Of a DNA stretch of 64,000 nt, positions 57,502 through 64,000 are shown piece after piece (within the stretch, counting starts at the first letter, position 1; every line of letters starts with the position of its first letter). The notes beneath the pieces are model-generated. The model was not told the DNA's origin. It saw nothing but the letters and a program-made list of their open reading frames with translations, and did no database searches. The stretch is from Kiloniellales bacterium. Lineage in GTDB: Bacteria; Pseudomonadota; Alphaproteobacteria; Kiloniellales; JAKSBE01. Location: contig JASJBF010000026.1 in the NCBI GenBank assembly GCA_030066685.1, positions 109,688 to 173,687 of the forward strand. Reading direction: 5' to 3'. Made by a program: the position numbers and the translations under genes.

Positions 57502-58839
57502 CTAACGGCTCACCGAGGGCAGCCAGGTCGCCAGCTCCGGCACCGCGATCAGCAGCAGCACCAGCAGCATGGCGCAGGCCATGAAGGGCAGGGCGGCGAC
57601 GCAGATCTCTACGAAGCGGGTGCCGGGCGGCGCCACGCTCTGCATGACGAAGAGCAGCAGGCCGAAGGGCGGGGTGGTGAAGCTGATCTCCAGGGCCAGC
57701 AAGATGATGACGCTGAACCAGATCAGGTCGAAGCCGAACTGCTGGGCCAGGGGATAGAAGATCGGCACCGTCAGCAGCATCATCGAGAGCTGGTCCATGA
57801 ACATGCCGAGCATCAGCAGGACCCCGAACATCACCGCGAGCATTGTGAGCGGCGCGATGTCGAAACTCGTCACCCAGGCGATCAGCCCGGCGCTGCCGCC
57901 GGAGAAGGACAGGATCTTGCTGAAGGTCGCCGAGCCGAAGATGATCAGCAGCGCGACCACCGTGACCCGGGTCGCCCCGGCCAGCGACTTCCACAGCGCC
58001 GAGGGGGTCAGCGAGCGGAAGGCGGCGGCCACCACCAGCACGCCCAAGCAGCCGAAGGCCGCCGATTCCGAGGGCGTCGCCCAGCCGATCATGATCAGCA
58101 GGATCACCCCGACCACGATCGAGACCATGGGCAGGACGTCGCGCAGCAGCAGGACGGCCCGCTCGGCCAGGGGCGCGGTCTCGACCTCGTAGGCCGGCGC
58201 CGCCGCGGGGTCGAGCTTGGCCATGCCGTAGATCAGGACGGCGTACATCGCGGCCAGGGTCAGCCCGGGCAGCACCCCGGCGATCAGCAGCGCGCCGATG
58301 TCGAGCTGCGCCAGGGTGCCGAGCAGCACCGCGAGCGCCGAGGGCGGGATCAGCATGGCCAGCCCGCCGGTGCCCAGGATCGGCCCGATCGAGAGCGACT
58401 TCTTGTAGCCCCGCCGGGTCATCTCCGGGACCATCAGGGTGCCGAGCAGCGCGGTCGAGCCCATGGAGGAGCCGGAGAGCGTCGCGAAGGCGGTGCCGCC
58501 GGCGACCGTGACGTAGGACAGCCGCGCCGGGACCCGGCCGAGCAGGCGCTCGACCGCGCCGAACATGCGGTTGGCCAGGCCGCAGTGGAAGAAGAGCTCG
58601 CCCATCAGCAGGAACATCGGGATCGGCGCCAGGGCGAAGTTGGCCATGGAGCCCAGGCCGTTGTCGGCCAGGGTCGCGATGCCCAGCTCGATCCGCTCAA
58701 GCGCCGTGCCGCTGCCGCCGAAGTAGACCGCCGCGGCGACCAGGTTGACCGCCAGGAAGGCGACCCCGACCGGAAAGCCCACGACCATAAGCACCAGGAT
58801 CGCACCGAACAGCAGGCCGAGGACGGCGTACCACTCCAT
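57502..58839 (-). CDS. TRAP transporter large permease (DctM)
   Basis: 445 residues with about 12-13 membrane segments. Start MEWYAVLGLLFGAILVLMVVGFPVG, the TRAP DctM hallmarks ANFALAPIPMFLLMGEL, GGTAFATLSGSSMGSTALLGTLMVP, GGLAMLIPPS and the C-terminal EISFTTPPFGLLLFVMQSVAPPG. It is the sodium-driven translocation subunit of the high-affinity importer whose DctQ and DctP partners precede it. TRAP systems typically carry carboxylates or sulfonates, consistent with a dicarboxylate-type or imide-derived substrate. ATG 58839 was selected; the upstream open extension comes from a repeat (see 58964-58993). It abuts the LeuC start. Confidence 0.92.
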   Translation of the reverse strand: MEWYAVLGLLFGAILVLMVVGFPVGVAFLAVNLVAAAVYFGGSGTALERIELGIATLADNGLGSMANFALAPIPMFLLMGELFFHCGLANRMFGAVERLLGRVPARLSYVTVAGGTAFATLSGSSMGSTALLGTLMVPEMTRRGYKKSLSIGPILGTGGLAMLIPPSALAVLLGTLAQLDIGALLIAGVLPGLTLAAMYAVLIYGMAKLDPAAAPAYEVETAPLAERAVLLLRDVLPMVSIVVGVILLIMIGWATPSESAAFGCLGVLVVAAAFRSLTPSALWKSLAGATRVTVVALLIIFGSATFSKILSFSGGSAGLIAWVTSFDIAPLTMLAVMFGVLLMLGMFMDQLSMMLLTVPIFYPLAQQFGFDLIWFSVIILLALEISFTTPPFGLLLFVMQSVAPPGTRFVEICVAALPFMACAMLLVLLLIAVPELATWLPSVSR

Positions 58840-59049
58840 CAGCCGGCGTCGCAGCAGGTGGCGGAGTGAAGCACGACGGAGTCGGCCCTCGACGGCGTGC
58901 CGACCTCGCCCTTCGGTGCGCAGCACGGCGCGTACGCGCGGCTCAGGACGAGGTTCAAACTCTCCCTCATGCTGAGCTTGTCGAAGCATGAGGGCGCCGA
59001 AACGGCGCAAAGCTTGCAAGCGATCCAACCCCCCATGACCGCGTTCACC
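58840..59049. other. Operon gap with CATGAGGG palindrome
   Basis: No gene. At 58964-58993 CCCTCATGC and GCATGAGGG (9-bp arms) flank a TGAGCTTGTCGAA core; this is a common alphaproteobacterial intergenic repeat, often mis-translated as part of proteins. It extends the open frame of DctM upstream. Confidence 0.6.
58964..58993. repeat. CCCTCATGC palindrome
   Basis: Nine-base arms (CCCTCATGC and GCATGAGGG) with a 12-base TGAGCTTGTCGA core, inside the DctQ-DctM gap of the right-hand operon. Confidence 0.7.
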
Positions 59050-59583
59050 TCAGTCATGGAGCTGCCGCCGCGCGCCGTGCATGGGCTCGGCCGCGAAGAC
59101 GAAGCGCAGGAACTCGACCGCCATCAGCCCGAAGCCGATCGGCAGGGCGACGGTGACGATCCAGCGCGGGATGTCGAGCTGGCCCCTCAGTTCGTCGTAG
59201 CGGGTCCAGGCATAGTCCTCCCAGGCCAAGAGCCCGCAGTAGTAGGCCAAGGCCAGACAGACCAGGGCCGAGACCGCGGCGACCGCGCGCGACAGCACGC
59301 GCCGCGTCCGCGAGCCGACGCTGGCGGTGACCAGCTCGATGAAGACGTGCGCCCGCTGGCGCACCAGCCAGGGCGCGCCCAGCATCAGCACGTAGATGAA
59401 GCCGTACTCGATGAAGGTGAAGGAGTAGGGGCTGTAGGCGATCGAGAGGCTGCGCGCGGAGGTGTAGTAGACGATCACCACCATCATCAGCCCGACGTAG
59501 ACGCAGGCCAGCGCCGACATCCCCCGGATCAGCCAAGTATAGGCGATCTCGACCCGCCGCAGCCCCTGCAGCAACACCGTCAT
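59050..59583 (-). CDS. TRAP transporter small permease (DctQ)
   Basis: 177 residues from ATG 59583, with four membrane segments (about 20-40, 55-73, 98-117 and 146-165). IEIAYTWLIRGMSALACV and EYGFIYVLMLGAPWLVRQRAHVFIEL are typical DctQ sequence, the latter containing the conserved W-x-R-x-GHI-like loop. It bridges DctP and DctM in the importer. It is transcribed between dctP and dctM; gaps on both sides (236 and 210 nt) are occupied by palindromic repeats, unlike the tight overlaps of the rest of the operon. Confidence 0.88.
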   Translation of the reverse strand: MTVLLQGLRRVEIAYTWLIRGMSALACVYVGLMMVVIVYYTSARSLSIAYSPYSFTFIEYGFIYVLMLGAPWLVRQRAHVFIELVTASVGSRTRRVLSRAVAAVSALVCLALAYYCGLLAWEDYAWTRYDELRGQLDIPRWIVTVALPIGFGLMAVEFLRFVFAAEPMHGARRQLHD

Positions 59584-59644
59584 TTCACCGTCCGACCTGC
59601 ACCGCTGTTTCACACGTCAAACCCTGGCTCCTTCACAAACCCGC

Positions 59645-59730
59645 TGTCATTGCCCGACTTGATCCGGCAATCCACCTGGATCGCAGTCTCGTCCCCAGAT
59701 GGATCCCCGGGTCAAGCCCGGGGATGACAG
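59645..59730. repeat. Inverted pair of TGTCATTGCC-type palindromes
   Basis: TGTCATTGCCCGAC...CCGGCAATCCAC (59645-59675) and, inverted, ATGGATCCCCGGG...CCCGGGGATGACAG (59699-59730). It is the same family as 34059-34168 and 9816-9846, within the dctP-dctQ gap. Confidence 0.8.
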
Positions 59731-59819
59731 TCAGAAGGAGTCCGCCGCCATCACGAAAGAGGAGCGGGCGCCGCAACGCGTCGTCGCGCGCCGCCCGCTC
59801 CCCCGCCCCCCCGTGAGCC

Positions 59820-60842
59820 CTACTGCTGATAGAGGCCGCGCAGCTTCTTCGCCGCGTCCAGAGGCCGGCCGTCCTTCTCCAGCCGTTCCGTCATCCGGCC
59901 GTAGGCGGATTCCAGCGCGATCTTCAGGTATTCGTCGCCCGCCTTGACCGCGTGGATCTGCATGCCCTCGCTCTCCAGCAGCTTCTTCTCCTCGACGACC
60001 TCGGCCTCGCGCGCCGCGCGGCTCGAGATCTCGTGCGCGATCACCGTGTCCTGGAGGATCTTCTTGGCCGCGTCGTCCAGGCCGTTCCACTTCTTCAGGT
60101 TCATGATCACGCTGATGTCGGTCTGGTAGAAGTCGGGGTCCAGGCGATGGCGCAGGAACTCGTCCCACTTCAGCGCCTTGACGCCGATCGAGGTCCAGGC
60201 GCTGGCGTTGACCACGCCCTTCTGCAGCGCCGGGTAGACGTCGGTCGCCGCCATCTGGTGGGTTTCGGCGTCGAGCGCGCGGAAGAAGGCGCCGTAGATC
60301 GGGTTGTCGCGCATCTTCACGCCCTTGAGGTTGGGCAGGCCGGCCTCGGTGAATTTCGGCGCCTCCTTCATGTAGATGTGGAACTTGACCCCGCTGTCGA
60401 CCCAGCCGAGGTACTTCATGCCCATGTGCTTCTGGTGCAGCTCGTCGATGATCGCCATGCCGCCGTTGGCGCGCACCGCCTCGGGGCCGCTGTTGGAGGT
60501 CGAGATTGCCTCGTTCTCCGGCAGGGCGCGGGCGTAGAAGGCCGCCGGCAGGCAGGAGAGATCGACCACGCCCTTCTGGATTGCGGTCGCCTGCTCGAAC
60601 ATGCCGATCGAGTTGAAGGGCTTGACGTCGACCTTCAGTACCCCGGCCCCGGCCGCGTTGAGCTTCTCGGCCAGCTCCTTGCAGCTCTTGGTGTAGACCA
60701 GGAAGTCCGGGAAGGGATAGACCAGCGTCAGGGTCGTCTCGGCCCGCGCGCCGCCGGCGAGCGGCGGCGAAGCCAGGGCCGCGCAAAAGGCCAGTGGGGC
60801 GGCCAGGGCCGCAATGAGGGTCTTCAGGTTGCGTGTCTTCAT
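59820..60842 (-). CDS. TRAP transporter substrate-binding protein (DctP family)
   Basis: 340 residues from ATG 60842. Signal peptide (MKTRNLKTLIAALAAPLAFC... cleavage after ARA near residue 34), then the DctP domain: TTLTLVYPFPDFLVYTKSCKELAEKLN, LKGVKMRDNPIYGAFFRALDAETHQMA with the conserved Arg (about 178 in RDNP) that usually salt-bridges a substrate carboxylate, and DVYPALQKGVVNASAW. The substrate is thus likely an organic acid or a compound with a carboxylate-like group. It is first of the importer genes and 86 nt downstream of the GntR gene on the same strand, possibly in the same transcript. Confidence 0.92.
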   Translation of the reverse strand: MKTRNLKTLIAALAAPLAFCAALASPPLAGGARAETTLTLVYPFPDFLVYTKSCKELAEKLNAAGAGVLKVDVKPFNSIGMFEQATAIQKGVVDLSCLPAAFYARALPENEAISTSNSGPEAVRANGGMAIIDELHQKHMGMKYLGWVDSGVKFHIYMKEAPKFTEAGLPNLKGVKMRDNPIYGAFFRALDAETHQMAATDVYPALQKGVVNASAWTSIGVKALKWDEFLRHRLDPDFYQTDISVIMNLKKWNGLDDAAKKILQDTVIAHEISSRAAREAEVVEEKKLLESEGMQIHAVKAGDEYLKIALESAYGRMTERLEKDGRPLDAAKKLRGLYQQ

Positions 60843-60928
60843 CTCGGGAACCTTCTCCTGCTTTCTCCGGGCTGCCGCCCGTTGTTGGCCCGGCGCCGTC
60901 TTTTCGGCTGCCGGTTCTCGCGTCGCCG

Positions 60929-61726
60929 TCAGGCTGCCGGCGACCATCGGTTCTCGCTTTCGGACTGAATCCGCGACAGCACCATCCGGTACTGGTAGCG
61001 CTCCGGCGAATAGAGCGCGGTCAGATGCTCGACCGGCCGCCCCGCCTGGTCGGCGACGATCCGGGTCACCTGCAGCAGCGGCGCCCCGATCTCGACCTCC
61101 AGCAGCGGCGCCACGGTGGTGTCGGCCAGGGTCGCGGTGATCGTCTGCTCGGCGCTGCCGACCTGAACCCCGCCCCGTTCCAGCAAGGCCAGCAAGGGCG
61201 TGCTCGCCAGGTCGCCCTGGTCGTAGGAGCGGCCGATCGCCTCCGGCACGTGGGTGGTCAGGTAGGACAGCGGCCGGCCCTCCAGGCTGCGCACCCGCAC
61301 CGCCCGCTGCACGGCCGCGCCGACCGCGCAGCCCAGGTCCCGGGCGATCTCCTCCGAGGCCGCGACGTAGCCGAAGGCGAGCAGCCGGACCTCGGTCTTG
61401 AGACCCATCATCAGGAGGTTCTCCAGCAGGCCCTCGACCGAGGAGCGCACCGGCGGCGAGGGCGGCTGGAAGCTGACCGAGGTGCCGCGGCCGCGCTGGC
61501 GCACCACCAGGCCGGCGCCGGCCAGCTCGTCCAGGGCGCGCTTGGCGGTGATCCGCGAGACGTTGAAGCTCCGCGACAGCGCCTGTTCGCTGGGCAGGAT
61601 CTCGCCGAAGCCGTAGGCGCCGTCGCAGATCTTCTGGCGCAGGATCAGGTAGATCTGGTGATAGAGCGGCGCCCGCAGCCGCCGGTCGACGGCCGTGGTC
61701 TCCGGGAAGACGACGGAAGGCTCCAT
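60929..61726 (-). CDS. GntR-family (HutC subfamily) transcriptional regulator
   Basis: 265 residues from ATG 61726. The winged helix-turn-helix (PLYHQIYLILRQKICDGAYGFGEILPSEQALSRSFNVSRITAKRALDELAGAG spans residues about 18-70; key pattern LPSEQALSRSFNVSR) is followed by a UTRA effector domain with RVRSLEGRPLSYLTTHVPE, PLLEVEIGAPLLQVTRIV and YSPERYQYRM, as in HutC regulators. It probably represses the adjacent operon, with the TRAP substrate or an intermediate as ligand (inference). It is divergent from the tautomerase gene; the 126-nt interval contains the CAAATG-CATTTG operator candidate and a perfect TATAAT. Confidence 0.92.
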   Translation of the reverse strand: MEPSVVFPETTAVDRRLRAPLYHQIYLILRQKICDGAYGFGEILPSEQALSRSFNVSRITAKRALDELAGAGLVVRQRGRGTSVSFQPPSPPVRSSVEGLLENLLMMGLKTEVRLLAFGYVAASEEIARDLGCAVGAAVQRAVRVRSLEGRPLSYLTTHVPEAIGRSYDQGDLASTPLLALLERGGVQVGSAEQTITATLADTTVAPLLEVEIGAPLLQVTRIVADQAGRPVEHLTALYSPERYQYRMVLSRIQSESENRWSPAA

Positions 61727-61785
61727 GGGGCAGCCGGTCCCTGTTGCTTGCCTGCGGGCGCCGTCTTGCGCGGGCCTCGCCAAAT

Positions 61786-61811
61786 CAAATGATATAATGA
61801 TATGACATTTG
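61786..61811. promoter_or_regulatory. Operator/promoter candidate between the GntR and tautomerase genes
   Basis: CAAATG and CATTTG arms bracket ATATAATGATAT in a strongly AT-rich 26-bp patch. It includes a perfect TATAAT (61793-61798) on the plus strand, 55 nt before the tautomerase start, where a HutC-type repressor could block transcription. Confidence 0.55.
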
Positions 61812-61852
61812 CGGTCTGACCAGACTCGAAATCGCAGCAGCGGGAGGCGTTC

Positions 61853-62425
61853 ATGCCGGTGGTCACGGTGACCTTGATCGAGGGCTACGACGAGGCGACG
61901 CGCCGGCGCCTCGGGGAGAATCTGACCGACGCCGTCCGCGCCACCCTTGCCGCGCCCCCTGACGGCGTGACCGTGGTCCTCGACGAGGTTGCGCCCGGCA
62001 ATTACCTGCGCGGCCGGACGCCACGCCGCCCCGGTCCGCCGCTGCCCGACCCGGCCCGGACTGTGCGCGACTTCCTGGCCGCGCTGGAGACCCGCGACCT
62101 CGACCGCGCCCGGGCCTTCCTCGCCGAGGGCTTCGAGATGACCTTCCCCGGCGAAGCCCGCTTCACCCGGCTCGAGGACCTGGTCGCCTGGGCCAAGGAC
62201 CGTTACCGCGCCGTCACCAAGACCATCGAGTCCCTGGAGACCCTGCCGTCACCCGACGGCGTCACCGTCTACTGCCGCGGCCGCCTCGCCGGCGAATGGC
62301 CCGACGGCACGCCCTTCGCCGGCATCCGCTTCATCGACCGCTTCGAGCTCGCCGCCGGCAAGCTCACCCGCCAGGAGGTCTGGAACGACCTCGCGGAGGG
62401 GGGCGCGAAGCGAGGCGATGGCTGA
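61853..62425 (+). CDS. 4-oxalocrotonate tautomerase-like domain fused to a SnoaL-like domain
   Basis: 190 residues. The N-terminal ~60 residues are 4-oxalocrotonate tautomerase-like (MPVVTVTLIEGYDEATRRRL, GVTVVLDEVAPGNYLRG), with Pro2 as the expected N-terminal catalytic base after Met removal. After a Pro-rich linker (PRRPGPPLPDP), residues ~68-185 match SnoaL/NTF2-like folds (TVRDFLAALETRDLDRARAFLAEGFEMTFPGEARF and so on, GIRFIDRFELAAGKL). SnoaL-like domains bind small hydrophobics and catalyse isomerisations or hydrolyses. Joining the two enzyme folds in one chain suggests channelled isomerisations. Divergent from the GntR gene, so likely part of the same regulon. Confidence 0.85.
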   Translation: MPVVTVTLIEGYDEATRRRLGENLTDAVRATLAAPPDGVTVVLDEVAPGNYLRGRTPRRPGPPLPDPARTVRDFLAALETRDLDRARAFLAEGFEMTFPGEARFTRLEDLVAWAKDRYRAVTKTIESLETLPSPDGVTVYCRGRLAGEWPDGTPFAGIRFIDRFELAAGKLTRQEVWNDLAEGGAKRGDG

Positions 62426-62434
62426 GCCTATAAG

Positions 62435-62561
62435 CCCTCCCCCCTTGTGGGGGAGGGTTGGGAGGGGGGTATCGCGAAGCGACCAAGCTGTACCGAGGCA
62501 AATCGTGCGGCCTGTCGGCCGCCACCCCCTCCTGTATCCTCCCCCATCAAGGGGGAGGAGG
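62435..62561. repeat. GC-rich palindromic mosaic element, copy C
   Basis: Same layout as 32806-32933: hairpin CCCTCCCCCCTTGTGGGGGAGGG (62435-62457), a middle with GTATCGCGAAGCGA and GGCCTGTCGGCCGCCACCCC, then hairpin CCTCCCCCATCAAGGGGGAGG. Starts 9 nt after the tautomerase stop and ends before the convergent MFS gene. Confidence 0.85.
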
Positions 62562-62583
62562 AGTTCAGAAGCGCCACTCGCCG

Positions 62584-63807
62584 TCACTGGCTCCGCCGCA
62601 GCCGCGCCAGCAGCAGCACCAGCAACGCACAGACCCCGGTCATCATGACCAGCGCCGCGCCGAAGCCGCCGCCGGCGTCGAAGACCAGGCCCACGGATAG
62701 CGGCCCGAGCACCCCGCCGATCTCGGCGGCCGAGAAGAACAGCCCGCCGGCCGAGCCGGCGTGGCGCGACCCGACCCCGGGGGTTTCGACCAGGACCAGG
62801 ATCGCCAAGGTCATCATCGAGCTGCGCGCCAGGCCTTGCAGGACCAGGCCGCCCGCCAGCCCGAGGCCGGGGCCGAGCTGCAGCAGGAGGGTCGCGCCCG
62901 CGGCGCAGAGGAAGAGCGCGAGCAGGATCGCCAGGCGCCGCGGCGGGGTCGCTAGGCGCGGGATCGCCAGGGCGCCGAGGATCCCGATCGCGGTCGGCAC
63001 CGCCGCCCAGTAGCCGGCCGCCGCCGCGCTCAGGCCCCGGCTGCGCAGGATCTCGGGCAGCCAGTTGTTGAGGCCGTGGTTGAAGAAGAAGATGCAGATG
63101 CTCATCGCCAGGATCAGGCGCACCGCCGGCAGGCGCAGCAGGTCGAGGAAGACCTGGAGCTGCGGCGGCCGCGGCGCGGCGGCCTCGTCGCGCTCCAGCG
63201 CCCGGTTCGCCGGGTGGCTGGCGATGGCCAGCCAGACCGCCCCGGCGAAGAGGGCGACCGCGGCGTAGCCGGTCAGCACCGCGCGCCAGTCGCCGTCCAG
63301 CAGCGGCATCATCACGCCGTTGCTCAAGGACAGCGCCGCGATCGCGCCCAGCGACATGCCGGAGACGTAGACCCCCATGGCGAAGCCGCGCTCCTTGCCC
63401 TCGAACCAGGTGGAGATCACCTTGGGCGCGCCGATCGAGACCAGCGGGCCGCCGAAGCCGAAGACCGCCACCGCCAGGAAGAGTTCCAGGTGCCCGCCCG
63501 CCTGGCCGCGCAGAAAGCCGGAGAGCGCGATGATTCCGCCGGCCAGGGCCAGGGCCCGGCGCGGTCCGACCCGGTCGAGCAGGGCGCCGCAGGGGATCGC
63601 CGCGGCAATGTAGACCAGCGGCCAGGCGCCCATGACGCTGCCCATGGCGCCGTGGCTGATCGCGAGCTCGCCGACGATCGCCGGCACCAGCGGTCCCATG
63701 GCCGCGACGGTCAGCCCGAAGCAGAAGTACAGCAGCCAGACCCCACCCAGCATCGCCCAGCGATGGCCGCGCGCGCTGGGCGAGGCCGCCTCCACTCTCC
63801 CCGTCAC
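62584..63807 (-). CDS. MFS transporter (CynX/NimT-like)
   Basis: 407 residues with 12 predicted membrane helices in two bundles (roughly 18-200 and 218-400). MFS motif A equivalent DRVGPRRALALAGG between TM2 and TM3, and a long central loop (HPANRALERDEAAAPRPPQ). The pattern resembles bacterial anion/cyanate-type carriers (CynX/NimT group). Substrate unknown. It is convergent to the tautomerase gene and could export an intermediate or end-product of the regulon, or be unrelated. No regulator is adjacent to its own 5' end within the window. Confidence 0.88.
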   Translation of the reverse strand: MTGRVEAASPSARGHRWAMLGGVWLLYFCFGLTVAAMGPLVPAIVGELAISHGAMGSVMGAWPLVYIAAAIPCGALLDRVGPRRALALAGGIIALSGFLRGQAGGHLELFLAVAVFGFGGPLVSIGAPKVISTWFEGKERGFAMGVYVSGMSLGAIAALSLSNGVMMPLLDGDWRAVLTGYAAVALFAGAVWLAIASHPANRALERDEAAAPRPPQLQVFLDLLRLPAVRLILAMSICIFFFNHGLNNWLPEILRSRGLSAAAAGYWAAVPTAIGILGALAIPRLATPPRRLAILLALFLCAAGATLLLQLGPGLGLAGGLVLQGLARSSMMTLAILVLVETPGVGSRHAGSAGGLFFSAAEIGGVLGPLSVGLVFDAGGGFGAALVMMTGVCALLVLLLARLRRSQ

Positions 63808-64000
63808 GACGCACCCCCGGCAAGCCCGACCACGGCCCGAGCCTAGAGCAGATCCCCCCGCCGCGAAATCACGAGGTGGCGCGGGCCGCGTTGCGCAGCG
63901 TATCGCACGGCTGGGGTGACTCGCCTAATCCCGCTAAGCGGCTCCGATATCCCCTCACCCAGCTCCGGCTAGGGCTCGGCCGAGGCCTCGCCAAGCCTCC
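63808..64000. other. Right edge of the window
   Basis: No gene recognised. The stretch ends in CCCTCACCCAGCTCC-type sequence that resembles the start of another GC-rich repeat, cut by the window edge. Confidence 0.35.

Noticed and set aside
58840..59028. Longer DctM protein starting near 59028
   Set aside because: The extra residues are translated from a CCCTCATGC palindrome and vary in phase; the family starts with the hydrophobic MEWYAVLG segment at 58839.
1..64000. tRNA, rRNA or riboswitch genes
   Set aside because: No cloverleaf, 16S/23S segment or recognised riboswitch core was found on reading; a covariance-model search would be needed to exclude small ones.

Overview
This 64 kb window is chromosomal DNA of a very GC-rich alphaproteobacterium. 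Rhodospirillales/Kiloniellales is my best guess, inferred from base composition, the gene families present (hydantoinase HyuA/HyuB pairs, BKACE, TRAP transporters, UPF0280, Gfa) and the style of the intergenic repeats. No rRNA, tRNA, CRISPR array, phage or transposase was seen. About 51 protein genes are supported. Most open frames antisense to them are GC-driven shadows.

Layout. 1-9.8 kb (+): one catabolic operon with a molybdenum hydroxylase (FAD subunit plus a fused 2Fe-2S/molybdopterin subunit), a 6-hydroxynicotinate-reductase-like Fe-S protein, a UPF0280 protein and a HyuA/HyuB pair. 9.8-20.7 kb: miscellaneous genes, including a MerR regulator fused to an ABC-like ATPase, a LysR regulator divergent from a methyltransferase, a large unknown membrane protein, a small secreted protein, a CBS protein and a sarcosine/dimethylglycine-dehydrogenase-like FAD/GcvT enzyme. 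20.8-29.5 kb: radical SAM/B12 protein, aldo-keto reductase, an orphan double-CXXCG immunity-like protein, SDR, NnrU, and a symporter fused to a solute-binding domain. 29.7-34 kb: acyl-CoA/hydroxyacid metabolism (FadB-like, CRYL1-like, BKACE). 34.2-41.8 kb: SDR, Gfa, lipoproteins, a tyrosine-phosphatase-like lipoprotein, a 2OG-Fe(II)-type oxygenase, a pentameric ligand-gated channel homologue, a Gfo/Idh/MocA oxidoreductase and a second Gfa-like protein. 42.3-47 kb: four exported proteins (di-haem cytochrome, LysM, rhodanese, TAXI binding protein). 47.4-49 kb: a secreted two-repeat protein and a retropepsin-like protease.

49-63.8 kb: the most striking region. A minus-strand operon, mostly with 4-nt start/stop overlaps, encodes a complete TRAP transporter, an aconitase/LeuCD-type hydratase, an isocitrate-lyase/PEP-mutase-type lyase, HyuB, HyuA, an isochorismatase-fold hydrolase whose nucleophilic Cys is Gly, and an FAD oxidoreductase. 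A GntR/HutC regulator lies upstream, with a divergent tautomerase-SnoaL fusion across a palindromic operator candidate. An MFS transporter follows.

Working idea (inference): both ends of the window handle N-heterocyclic or cyclic-amide substrates. The left operon has the order hydroxylate, reduce, open the ring with ATP. The right operon could import a cyclic imide or substituted dicarboxylate, open it with HyuAB, hydrate it with LeuCD and cleave it with the lyase. This recalls the dimethylmaleate hydratase/dimethylmalate lyase end of nicotinate fermentation.

Four kinds of short palindromic repeat are spread through the window. One, a double hairpin, occurs twice, both times at a convergent gene junction. 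Starts were moved inward from the longest open frame wherever a ribosome-binding site, signal peptide or operon overlap supported it.
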